64,000 nucleotides of DNA from Symsagittifera roscoffensis. Taxonomy: Eukaryota > Xenacoelomorpha > Acoela > Convolutidae. This document shows positions 54,901-64,000 of this stretch, piece after piece. How positions within the stretch are numbered: the first letter of the stretch is position 1; each line of letters begins with the position of its first letter. The position numbers were made by a program, and so were the translations under genes. The stretch covers positions 27,926,833 through 27,990,832 of the forward strand of contig NC_087062.1 of the NCBI RefSeq assembly GCF_963678635.1, read 5' to 3'. Under the pieces are notes generated by a model, which was not told where the DNA came from, did no database searches, and saw only the letters and a list, made by a program, of their open reading frames with translations.

Positions 54901-57900
54901 AGTCGCTTTTCATGATTCTCATATGTGTCGTCTTAAATGACTTAACAAGGGAGGCTAAAACATGTCCCAGTTGCCATGCTTTTTTCATCCTTTTCAGCAT
55001 CAACTAAAGGGTCCGACCTTTGAAAAATGGAGAGGAATTTTATATTCGGGTGCGTGTTAATTTTTTCCTTGTAAAATTAGCTATCACAAATAATCATCGA
55101 ATTGGTTTGAGTAATATTTCATATAAAAGCCCTTTCAGTGATGATTCGAACAACATTTAAAAAGTTTTGAAACACGCGAAAAAAGCGTTTGAAATTTTTG
55201 ATTTTTGGGCTAATTTCGATTGAATAAAGTGAGCGAGCAGGATTATTTTGTTTTTAAACCAAAACCATTTACCGCAAATAATAATCTTAATGGGTGGAGT
55301 GATATGTCACATCAAATCCCTTTCAGTCTTGATACGAACAACGCTAATAAAAATTGCCCCAGTGTCGAGAAAACTTGGTTTGAGTTTTAATCTAATTTCG
55401 AGCGAGGAAAGCAAGCTAGCAGTCTTATTATAGAAAAAAGCCTTGAAACTTTAGCGTTTCTTCAGTAAAAAAAATTAGAGCGCCATTTTTGGGATAAAAA
55501 ACTGCAAGTATCCGAAACATTTTCTGCAAAAAAAAAACAAAAAAAAGTGAGTTGTTTTAATATCATTTTTTTCTAGTTATTTTTCAACAAAAATTATTGC
55601 CAATTTGCCAATTGAATTTGATTGTCGAATGCGGCATAGCATATTAAACCTTATCACACCACGCACAAAAAAAAACAACATTCAATTTTAAAATAATTAG
55701 TATATTTTTGTAAAGAATTTGGAATTTGGTTGGAACATTTTGTGCTACTTGCACAAGGACCGACTATCCTTGTTAGATTTTGAAAATTTTTGAAGAATAA
55801 ATGAAAAAAAACTTTACCGCAGGCAAACTTTTGAAGAAAAAAAACAGGTCAAAAACGCCGCGTTACTACAAAACTTTAGGGTCAGTCAGCCACCAAGGAT
55901 GGATTTCTTAAAAATTATCAAAGGGGAGCACTTTGGGTCGGTAGGGGTCGAATCCCTCAGAAAAAGGGAATCCGACCCCCCCCCCCCCAAATCCGCCCCT
56001 GAATTAAAAAAAAAACATCGATTTTAGCTGTGAAAAACAATTCAGAGAAAAGTTTTAAGAGTTCAATAAAATGAAACTCTTTGGCCGATTCTCCTAAATT
56101 ATTTCAAAAACAACGCAAAAATTATATTCATTGCTTATTTTTCGCAGCATATTTTCTCGATAAATGCCGGCAAACTTTTTACTTTTTTGAGAAACATCAG
56201 TTAAAATAAGAAAGAAGTGTAAAAAAAATTTCTCGCTTCTAATTACATCGAAATATTTTAAATGCAGACTAATTCACCAATTCAACCAAAAAAATGACTT
56301 TCCAGATAATGACCTTGTTATTTGATTATCAATGACTGATAACAAAGTTTTAAATGATTTGAACTCAGAAGCAGGTATAAATAGCAAATTAGTAATAATT
56401 TCAGTGTGTCAGGGAAACTGTACATGCAGATTTTGCATATCTATTAGCAACCCACAGTGGCTCTCTTTAAACGAGGAAGTATTTGAAAAAAAATTACTTC
56501 AGGTGTCTGTCGATATTCTACCTGTGGCCTCTGGCGATGTGGAGTTCACGGGGTACCAACTGGTTGCACTAGGGGGATACAAGTGCTTCGTCGGAGTAGA
56601 CAAAATAGCACCCAACTGTTTAAAAGGTATCACTTACAGAGGTTGTTATAACAGGCTTTTTTTAGTGAGCGGGCCAGGGCGCATAGTGGCTTTTTAGAAT
56701 TAAAATTGGGCTTTTTGACAACTTTTAATTGGGCTTTTTGACAAATTTTTCTTGTGGCGAAGTCCTTTGTGAATTTCGCCCACTTATAATTTACCCATTT
56801 AAAAACCTTTCAAAACTATTTTCTATCATCAATTTTATTTCTAACTTCAAAAGATGGAGTTTAAAAGTAGTTGATAAATGTTAATAAAACCTTTCACTTT
56901 GCAGATTGTGTGCTGCGTGCACGTATAGTGGAGCCAGTGCCTCTGATGAGGCTGAGGTTGGGGGACGCGGAGGTGGATCAGCAGATAGACGTGGAGTTGT
57001 GGTGTGGGGAGAGACAGACTGCCAACCTCACCCTCAGCTCAGAGGGAAAGGTAATGTGGGAAAAACAGGGGGCTAAAGAAAATTCGCGACGAGATTAAGG
57101 GCAATTATCCATCAAAATTGTTTTAGATGATGCTTTTCAAATGCATAAATTCTTGTAAAATTTCATACTTTGAGCATTTTGCTAAAGCAATCTTAAAGTT
57201 TGGGAACACCTTGAACCCGATGTTTCAGAAAGAAATGGGCAGCGAGAAATTGAAGAAACCAAATACCAAATCCACAACTTGATTTTTTCGGGTTCCAATG
57301 AGTCAACTTTTGGATGGGAAAAGATTGCTCAAAATTCTACCAAGCTCACAGGCGTTACATCATAAGTAAATGTCACAATTTTTTGCAATTTTTGGAGCAT
57401 TTCAATTGCTTTAAAGTTTGCAGTGAAAAACGTGACACCTGTGTTTCAGGCTAAACCAAAGATTGCAGATATGATTCTGACTGGCAAAGACGTGAAAGAG
57501 TACAGCGGTAAGCATTAAGAACATAGAAAGGATCTCGGTTCCCATCCATAAGTCTAGATATTTTGATAAGCAAGCTGCATGGCATCCTATCCTTGATTTA
57601 GTGTTCAAAATTTTTGACAACGAACCACACCACGGCTTAACGTGAATGAGATCAACCGCAGTTTTTAAATCTTGTTACTATTTTGGGCAAATAATTTCTT
57701 AGTTCTACTTTTTTTTGAGCTCTTTGATTAGAAGTTGCGATTCTTCAGACCCAATGAGGATGGAGTGGGACAAGGAGCAGTTGAGGGCCAATGGGAAGGC
57801 TCCAGTCCACTTCGAGTTCCTCCCGCCAGACAGACTGGTCACGGCCAAAACAGACATCAAGATGGAACTCAAACTCACGGTTGAAATGAAAACTTTCATA

Positions 57901-59022
57901 AGAAAAATCTGATCACCATATCTAATTAAAACTGCCATCGGAAAATCTTTGGTACTGGGATGGTAATCGATTACTCCTTTTTTGTGCCAATATACAATTG
58001 GGAACAACAGCGCTTTTGAGCCCCAGCGGAGATCTAATACTTTGGTGATGAAGCTCATTAAAAATATATTTCCGAAACATGAAAAGAGGCCAAGCAAAGT
58101 AGCCTAAATGAGATCCGCTACTGCAAAAATTGTCCGCTCCGCAGGCTTTCTCAGAAATTGATTTTCGAAAAAAAAAATTTAAAAAAAAACATAATTTTTG
58201 TCTCGCCATTGTCCCTCACCCTAAGCCCCCGGTTATACTCAATATCATAGGAATTCTATATCAATCATGTGCTTGTTTCAGTATCAAGCTACAAGTGCAA
58301 GTGTGTATTACAGACAACAGGACATCCGGATATGCATGTACTACTACCCCTTGCTGTGTCTCAAGGACGTCAAACTCACACCCCACGAGGACATCAGCCA
58401 TTTCTCCATCAGACTACTCCTTCTTAATGGATCTCCACACACAGGTTATCTAGTTTGTAATCAACTAAAAAAATTTTTTTTAATTGAGCTTTTTTTTAAT
58501 CGCGCTGACGGCGATGTTTTGCACTATAACAGTTTATTTAAAGGTATGCAAACAAATTTTTGACTGAGTTAGAAAATGAAAGATATTTAGAAAGATAATA
58601 AGTAGAAAAAGTACCGCCTTTAAGTGTATATTGAATTATGAAGGTGTAGTCAAAACCTAAACCGGTCAGATGATTTCAGTAGATGTACTTTTAGTGCATG
58701 TGGATGGCAATGGGGGCCACAACTTCCAAGTGAGACCCTACTCCGTCTCCAGGAACTTACTCAAGTGCAGACGATCCAACGACTTCCCCAAATCAGTCAG
58801 CTTTTTTAAAGCTCTTAGTTCGCAAACAATGACTTTTTGAAGCAGTGTGTCTCATAAATAACTTTAACGTCTATAAAAAATGTTTCACTGATACTTTCAA
58901 ACTGTTTTTTTAACTCTCAGGACGATAACAAAGAGTGGCTGGTTTTCGTGAGGAGTAAATTAAATCTGGTGTGGACATACCAACACAGGAGAGGAATTGT
59001 CAACCCAGATCCACTGTTCCAA
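42951..59022 (+). CDS. TRAPPC9: TRAPPC9 (NIBP/Trs120 family), 24 exons, both protein ends missing
   Basis: Large scaffold subunit of TRAPPII, a Golgi/endosomal tethering and Rab-GEF complex. Exons: 42951-43113, 43559-43630, 44332-44549, 47482-47601, 48108-48219, 49779-49893, 50074-50128, 50204-50297, 50955-51073, 51457-51628, 51872-52021, 52424-52545, 53074-53140, 53400-~53590, 53870-54059, 54242-54503, 54752-54897, 56503-56626, 56905-57050, 57450-57507, 57749-57879, 58282-58444, 58680-58795, 58921-59022. Nearly all junctions agree in phase, giving about 1,065 residues. Family landmarks: LRKQLADITMMTGNFVRAL and SDPFWYASAAEGKIAAS in the helical-repeat part, GGWAALHCRLFREAL, ITLPPVQLTQLPQVKHFSI, then Ig-like/ASH-like repeats from FIMVIYNPLP onward. 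Vertebrate proteins have roughly 130 residues before and 110 after this part. Asn/Gly-rich inserts (exons 3-4 and 16) enlarge it. TRAPPC10 is excluded by these motifs. Confidence 0.85.
45370..45670 (+). repeat. Degenerate ~65-bp tandem repeat
   Basis: A motif like 'gttctctctctgactgagaaccaact' recurs about five times with variable spacing, alternating with 'actagtaa' or 'cagcacaatt' segments. It is intronic in TRAPPC9 and has no coding signal. Confidence 0.65.
46631..46763 (+). repeat. Tandem duplication, ~67-bp unit
   Basis: A unit containing 'ccaaagtttgtaagttatca' and ending 'gaatcaaatgaaacagcgaaaat' occurs twice back to back with a few differences. Intronic. Confidence 0.8.
46790..46950 (-). 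mobile_element. tRNA-derived SINE-like copy 1
   Basis: On the minus strand a tRNA-like head (TTGGCCA... then GCCCTAGTTTTGAATCTGGCC, a B-box region) is followed by a body with a T-run and 'tgcttatgctttgttggct'. The same head-plus-body order, about 65-75% similar by eye, occurs at 63.83-63.98 kb. Confidence 0.55.
48830..48915 (-). repeat. tRNA-derived sequence (Leu/Ser-like)
   Basis: Minus strand: A box TTGGCCGAGCGGCCTAAG, an anticodon-like region with poor pairing, and a perfect B-box core GGGTTTGAATCCC whose T stem pairs at four of five positions. Acceptor halves do not pair. It is therefore a tRNA pseudogene or SINE head within a TRAPPC9 intron. Confidence 0.5.
48925..49100. repeat. Low-complexity repeat of 'gattccaaaaa/tttttggaatc' units
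   Basis: Four or so degenerate units of about 50 bp alternate 'tttttggaatcaa' with 'aaaattttgaaattttcaaa', giving local self-complementarity. Intronic. Confidence 0.55.
49195..49315 (+). repeat. Dispersed repeat X, copy 1
   Basis: From 'tttatcacaccacgc' to 'gtgctacttgcaca..accg.ctat' this matches 55655-55775 with small differences. In both places the next unit is a hAT-like MITE, so the pair was probably copied together. Confidence 0.6.
49316..49735 (+). mobile_element. hAT-like MITE, copy 1 (right end lost)
   Basis: Begins CAGGGGCGGATCTAGG and shares its internal sequence with the complete copy at 52651-53032 ('ttctcgaggggg', 'ttgattttccgagctctc', 'ggatttcttaaaaagta', 'aggggatcaaatc'). It lacks the matching right terminus. 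Intronic in TRAPPC9. Confidence 0.7.
52022..52423 (+). other. GC-AG intron of TRAPPC9
   Basis: The exon ends ...ACA TCA G and the intron begins GCAATG. No GT donor lies in the open frame that agrees with the next exon's phase. Only the GC donor joins YDRTS to VRNSAVTAHKL in frame, which agrees with the family alignment. Confidence 0.7.
52651..53032 (+). mobile_element. hAT-like MITE, copy 2 (complete, with TSD)
   Basis: 382 bp with inverted termini CAGGGGCGGATCTAGG (left) and the complement of CAGGGGCGGATTTAGG (right). The flanks 52643-52650 (ATCACAAG) and 53033-53040 (ATCAGAAG) match at seven of eight positions, as expected for an 8-bp hAT target-site duplication. It has no transposase, so it would be mobilised in trans. 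It lies in the TRAPPC9 intron 52546-53073. Confidence 0.85.
54542..54560. repeat. (AT)n microsatellite
   Basis: About nine uninterrupted TA dinucleotides in the short intron after TRAPPC9 exon 16. Confidence 0.9.
54898..56502 (+). other. GC-AG intron of TRAPPC9 (consensus donor)
   Basis: The exon ends ...CTT GAG and the intron starts GCAAGT, the consensus for GC-AG introns. It ends with cttcag before 56503. Joining QQLE to VSVDILPV keeps frame and aligns without a gap to the family. The intron contains repeat X copy 2 and MITE copy 3. Confidence 0.85.
55655..56001 (+). mobile_element. Repeat X copy 2 plus hAT-like MITE copy 3 (left end lost)
   Basis: 55655-55775 is repeat X. From about 55815 the sequence follows the right half of the MITE ('ggatttcttaaaaa', 'gggtcgaatccct') and ends AAATCCGCCCCTG at 56001, the intact right terminus. 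The left terminus CAGGGG is deleted. Confidence 0.7.
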
Positions 59023-59290
59023 GTAAGCCTGGTTGCACATCCACAACAATTGTCAAACTTTTAAATTGAGAGCAAAAATTTCACTACATAAATACGATGT
59101 TCTTTAGATGTCTTTGCAAGCAGTTAAGGCATCATTTCAAGGTTGGCTTGATACTGTAAATCAGTGTCAAAAAACGAAGAAAAGACTTGTTTTGGCTGTG
59201 TTTTTTTGCATTGGTTTTTAGGACATTTTTTTCAAAAACTGTTCTCGCTCAAAACTTGAGTTTTTGTGGTCTGATTTTGATTTCTTTTAA
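59023..59290. other. TRAPPC9 intron sequence
   Basis: Begins with donor GTAAGC after 59022. No further exon was recognised up to the satellite, so the last TRAPPC9 exons lie beyond it. Confidence 0.5.
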
Positions 59291-62200
59291 AATTATAAAT
59301 CAAAAATGAAATTAATGTTCAACTTGATACCTAGACAAAAATCATAAGCGTTAAAAATACGCAGGTAGTAACAAATTGGGAAGACATTAAATAGGCTGAT
59401 CAGCCTTTCGAGTGATGTCTCCTTTCTGCAATTGTATCGAATGCAGGTCAACTCATAATGTTAGTTTTACGCGCATTGAATTAGGCAGCATACAAGATTT
59501 ACAGAAAAATGGTTTTCACATGAAAACAAAACTAAAAAAAATTCATAAATATCCAAACTTTTGTGAATTGTCAAAATTTCTCAGCTATAAAAGCGTCTCT
59601 TCTTCAATTTGCTCCTCTTGAATGTAATTACCACAGAGTATCTGCATGAAAATCTTATGTTTTTCTTGGGTGAGGATGCAGAGGTCACTAAAATTGTTTT
59701 CTCCTTTTTAAAAGTACAATTGAGGAAAGCTCTGATTCGAGTGGAAACTAACAATTTGTTCTGCCACACTTAGCATTCACTCGTTAGCATTCACTCGTTA
59801 GCTGTGTGTTCGTGGACTGCCACACTTAGCATTCGCTGGAGAAAGAGCTTGCGAACTAAGAATATTCACTCGTTAAAATTATAAATCAAAAATGAAATAT
59901 GTGTTCAACTTAATACCTAGACAAAAATTATAAGCGTTAAAAATACGCAAGGTAGTAACAAATTGGGAAAACATTAAATAGGCTGATCAGCCCTTTGAGT
60001 GATGTCTCTCTTCTGCAATTTTATCGAATGCAGGTCAACTCATAATGTTACTTTTACGCGCATTGAATTAGGCAGCATACGAGATTTACAGAAAAATGGT
60101 TTTCACGTGAAAAAAAAACTAAAAACTAAAAAATTTATAAATATCCAAACTTTTGTGAATTGTCAAAATTTCTCTGCTATAAAAGCGTTTTTTCTTCAAT
60201 TTGCTCCTCCTGAATGTAATTACCACAGAGTATCTGCAAGAAAATCTTATGTTTTTCTTGGGTGAGGATGCAGAGGTCACTAAAATTGTTTTCTCCTTTT
60301 CAAAAGTACAATTGAGGAAAGCTCTGATTCGAGTAGAAACTAACATTTTGTACTGCTAAACTTAGCATTCACTCGTTAGCATTCACTCGTTAGCTAAGTG
60401 TTCGTGTACTGCCACACTTAGGATTCACTGGAGAAAGAGCTTGCGAACTAAGAGCATTCACTCGTTAAAATTATAAATCAAAAATGAAATAAGTGTTCAA
60501 CTTAATACCTAGACAAAAATTATAAGCGTTAAAAATACGCAGGTAGTAACAAATTGGGAAAACATTAAATAGGCTGATCAGCCCTTTGAGTGATGTCTCT
60601 TTTCTGCAATTTTATCGAATGCAGGTCAACTCATAATGTTAGTTTTACGCGCATTGAATTAGGCAGCATACGAGATTTACAGAAAAATGGTTTTCACGTG
60701 AAAAAAAAAACTAAAAACTAAAAAATTTATAAATATCCAAACTTTTGTGAATTGTCAAAATTTCTCTGCTATAAAAGCGTTTTTTCTTCAATTTGCTCCT
60801 TTTGAATGTAATTTCCACAGAGTATCTGCAAGAAAATCTTATGTTTTTCTTGGGTGATGATGCAGAGGTCACTGAAATCGTTTTCTCTTTTTTAAAAGTA
60901 CAATTGAGGAAAGCTCTGATTCGAGTAGAAACTAACATTTTGTTCTGCTAACTTAGCATTCACTCGTTAGCATTAACTCGTTAGCTAAGTGTTCGTAGAC
61001 TGCCACACTTAGCATTCACTGGAGAAAGAGCTTGCGAACTATGAGCATTCACTCGTTAAAATTATAAATCAAAAATGAAATAAATGTTCAATTTAATGAC
61101 TAGAACAGAATCGTAAGCGTTAAAAATAGGCAGGTAGTAACAAGTTGTGAAAACCTTACATAGGCTGATCAATCTATCGAGTGGTGTCTCCTTTCTGCAA
61201 TTGTATCGAATGCAGGTCAACTCATAATGTTATCTTTACGCGCATTGAATTAGGCAGCATACAAGATTTACAGAAAAATGATTTCACGTGAAAAAAAAAA
61301 TAAAAACTAAAAAATTCTTAAATGTCCAAATTATTGTGAATTGTCAAAATTTCTCAGCTATAAAAGCGTTTTTTCTTCAATTTGCTCCTCTTGAATGTAA
61401 TTACCACAGAGTATCTGCAAGAAAATCTTATGTTTTTCTTGGGTGAGGATGCAGAGGTCACTAAAATCGTTTTCTCCTTTTTAAAAGTACAATTGAGGAA
61501 AGCTCTGATTCGAGTAGAAACTAACATTTTGTTCTGCTAAACTTAGCATTCACTCGTTAGCATTAACTCGTTAGCTAAGTGTTCGTAGACGGCCACACTT
61601 AGCTTTCACTGGAGAAAGAGCTTGCGAACTAAGAGCATTCACTCGTTAAAATTATAAATCAAAAATGAAATAAATGTTCAATTTAATGACTAGAACAGAA
61701 TCGTAAGCGTTAAAAATAGGCAGGTAGTAACAAGTTGTGAAAACCTTACATAGGCTGATCAATCTATCGAGTGGTGTCTCCTTTCTGCAATTGTATCGAA
61801 TGCAGGTCAACTCATAATGTTATCTTTACGCGCATTGAATTAGGAAGCATACAAGATTTACAGAAAAATGATTTCACGTGAAAAAAAAAATAAAAACTAA
61901 AAAATTCTTAAATGTCCAAATTATTGTGAATTGTCAAAATTTCTCAGCTATAAAAGCGTTTTTTCTTCAATTTGCTCCTCTTGAATGTAATTACCACAGA
62001 GTATCTGCAAGAAAATCTTATGTTTTTCTTGGGTGAGGATGCAGAGGTCACTAAAATCGTTTTCTCCTTTTTAAAAGTACAATTGAGGAAAGCTCTGATT
62101 CGAGTAGAAACTAACATTTTGTTCTGCTAAACTTAGCATTCACTCGTTAGCATTAACTCGTTAGCTAAGTGTTCGTAGACGGCCACACTTAGCTTTCACT

Positions 62201-62740
62201 GGAGAAAGAGCTTGCGAACTAAGAGCATTCACTCGTTAAAATTATAAATCAAAAATGAAATAAATGTTCAATTTAATGACTAGAACAGAATCGTAAGCGT
62301 TAAAAATAGGCAGGTAGTAACAAGTTGTGAAAACCTTACATAGGCTGATCAATCTATCGAGTGGTGTCTCCTTTCTGCAATTGTATCGAATGCAGGTCAA
62401 CTCATAATGTTATCTTTACGCGCATTGAATTAGGCAGCATACAAGATTTACAGAAAAATGATTTCACGTGAAAAAAAAACTAAAAACTAAAAAATTCTTA
62501 AATGTCCAAATTTTTGTGAATTGTCAAAATTTCTCAGTTATAAAAGCGTTTCTTCTTCATTTTGCTCCTCTTGAATGTAATTACCACAGAGTATCTGCAT
62601 GAAAATCTTATCTTTTTCATGGGTGAGGATGCAGAGCTCACTAAAATCGTTTTCTCTTTTTTAAAAGTACAATTGAGGAAAGCTCTGATTCGAGTGGAAA
62701 CTAACATTTTGTTCTGCCACACTTAGCATTCACTCGTTTT
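59291..62740 (+). repeat. ~590-bp satellite array, about 5.9 units
   Basis: A landmark (gaatgcaggtcaactcat) lies at about 59440, 60027, 60618, 61209, 61799 and 62389, giving periods of 587, 591, 591, 590 and 590 bp. Units 4 and 5 are nearly identical over their full length, while unit 1 and the last unit are more diverged, which points to unequal exchange inside the array. Each unit contains a conserved 'gctataaaagcg' block, a short hairpin (aagaaaa...ttttctt), and a sub-repeat of 'cattcactcgtt'. Minus-strand frames of 60-75 codons recur in several units but start and stop differently, so I do not treat them as genes. Confidence 0.9.
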
Positions 62741-63825
62741 AAGTACTTTTTTGTCTATTCTGTGGAAGAATGTCTTTAAATTCTTTATATCTTTCACATT
62801 TCTAACAAAGATCTTGTTATGACTTTTGTCGGTTTTTAGGCAAAAAATAAGTACTGCAAAACCATGGTCTATCAGTAGAAGCGATCAAAAAATCTTGATC
62901 GGTTTAGATTTCTCCTGCAACAAAAACGCTGCATTTTTTCCTGTGTTTGTGGAAAAATGGTGTCAGAATGATTGTTTTCAGGGATGTTTTTGGTGATTAA
63001 ACTGTCAATTCTGTGGCTATCTAGTAAGTTAAATGTTTTTAAACAACAATTTAGCTACTAATAAAATTTAGTACAAACCCTGCTCATCCAACAGCGCGAA
63101 CAAGCACGCAAACATTGAAGAACCCTCCCTCAAAACATCCTGAGGTACTTGTACAGCAATAATAACTCGAGTTTAGTTTACGAAAGGTTTAAGTCGTGCA
63201 GATTGTGGTCTGTTTGGACCAAAAGGGAAAGCTTTGAACTACAAAGAAATCTTAAACTACAAACATTAAAAAGAGACATAAATTTTGTTTTTCATTTTTT
63301 CTATTTTTTGGATATTTCTTTAAAGAACAGGCGACCTAGTTTGATGAAACAATGCAACAACGAAATGCAATGCTATGTGCACGCACACATATCATTGCAA
63401 GCTAGCAGACAGAAAAGTGAACAAAAAACAAAAAGTCGAAAAACAATTAGAACATTTCGATGAAACCATAACTGCAAAAATTTCAGAAAATTGTCTGGAA
63501 TGATGTTCAATTTAAAATCACAACAACTGGCGTTTGATAAGTATTCAGATATAAAAATTGATCGGCAATTAGGCGCAAAAATTGATAAGATTCTGGTTGA
63601 GCGAAATTGTTCTCAATTGAACCACATTTGAAAGTTCCAAAAATCTAATTTTTTACGCTTTTCCCTAACGCACAAAAGCGTAAAAATCTATTTTTCTTTA
63701 AAGACAACGCTTAACTAGGTCACCGACTTGATAAAACCTAGTAAGTGTACAGTAAAAATACAGTAACAAATCAAAACTGTTTCAGTTACAATACAAAATT
63801 ACTCACAGCCCAGCAATAATTCGTA
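62741..63825. other. Non-coding stretch after the satellite
   Basis: No exon of TRAPPC9 was recognised. The plus-strand frame 63149-63463 (104 codons, Lys/Asn-rich) has no domain and no convincing splice sites. Confidence 0.45.
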
Positions 63826-63985
63826 ACAAGGCAACCAAGCCGACCAAACATAAGCAGACACGCAACAGAACGAAAATTTTTGAAGCAGAATTTTTCTCTT
63901 TGAATAAAAAAACTTCTGGCCAGATTCGAACACAGGATCTTTATCACCTCAGGCGTAGTATTTTTAGCCAAAAACAAGTGCGCCT
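63826..63985 (-). mobile_element. tRNA-derived SINE-like copy 2
   Basis: Minus strand: TTGGCTAAAAATAC (A-box-like), then CCTGTGTTCGAATCTGGCC with a B-box core (GTTCGAATC), then a T-run and 'tgcttatgtttggtcggct'. Same order as 46790-46950. The tRNA-like head is better preserved here. Confidence 0.6.
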
Positions 63986-64000
63986 GAAAATTTAAAAAAG

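Noticed and set aside
42951-59022. TRAPPC10 or TRAPPC11 as the identity of the large plus-strand gene
   Set aside because: The LPPV..T.LP junction, the YNP-containing start of the Ig-like part and the SD.FW..AA.EG block follow TRAPPC9/Trs120, not TRAPPC10 or TRAPPC11.
59581-62722. Repeated 60-75-codon minus-strand frames in the satellite, as a conserved gene family
   Set aside because: Start and stop positions move between units and indels shift the frame; the similarity is that of the satellite itself.
1-64000. CRISPR arrays, bacterial operons, rRNA genes
   Set aside because: No short regularly spaced repeats with unique spacers, no prokaryotic gene layout and no rRNA core sequences were seen; the intron structure is eukaryotic.

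Overview
The window is animal (metazoan) genomic DNA, not bacterial. It is AT-rich and its genes are split into short GC-richer exons with GT-AG boundaries. Non-coding DNA is crowded with non-LTR retrotransposons, Tc1/mariner and hAT-like DNA transposon remnants, tRNA-derived repeats, hairpins and satellites. The proteins (a TRAPPC9 orthologue, a TIS11-type CCCH protein) and the retroelement types (CR1-like with SGNH/PHD domains; a PHD + RT + restriction-endonuclease-like element common in marine invertebrates) point to an invertebrate. I cannot name the lineage from sequence alone.

Layout. 0-3 kb: mostly non-coding, with one orphan coding exon (minus, 1831-1962) and a 200-bp inverted-repeat element. 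3.2-8.3 kb: two inverted arms enclose a 1,947-bp tandem duplication carrying a decayed PHD + APE-endonuclease retroelement fragment. 9.9-11.8 kb: a candidate first coding exon (minus) lies upstream of a two-finger CCCH gene (plus) whose 3' UTR carries an AU-rich element. 12-19 kb: AT-rich non-coding DNA, a long hairpin and a complex repeat cluster (16.1-18.9 kb). 19.2-22.7 kb: an 87-aa ORF and the last three exons of an unrecognised Ser/Asn-rich protein (minus). 23.6-26.3 kb: a Tc1 transposase pseudogene abuts a broken Jockey-like RT. 27.1-34.6 kb: two nearly identical CR1-like LINEs head-to-tail (minus); the longer copy has its ORF1 stop in frame with ORF2 in the context TGA CTA G. 35.2-41.5 kb: two broken copies of the PHD/RT/nuclease retroelement. 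42343-42542 is an assembly gap. 42.9-59.0 kb: 24 exons of TRAPPC9 (plus), lacking both protein ends. 59.3-62.7 kb: about six copies of a 590-bp satellite. The end of the window has a tRNA-derived SINE-like copy.

The host genes are not functionally linked. TRAPPC9 is a subunit of the TRAPPII tethering/Rab-GEF complex. The CCCH protein should be an AU-rich-element mRNA-decay factor and may regulate its own transcript. Most of the rest is mobile DNA in layers. The most interesting signals are the readthrough-type stop joining LINE ORF1 to an AUG-less ORF2, several phase-supported GC-AG introns in TRAPPC9, and the retroelement/repeat architecture.
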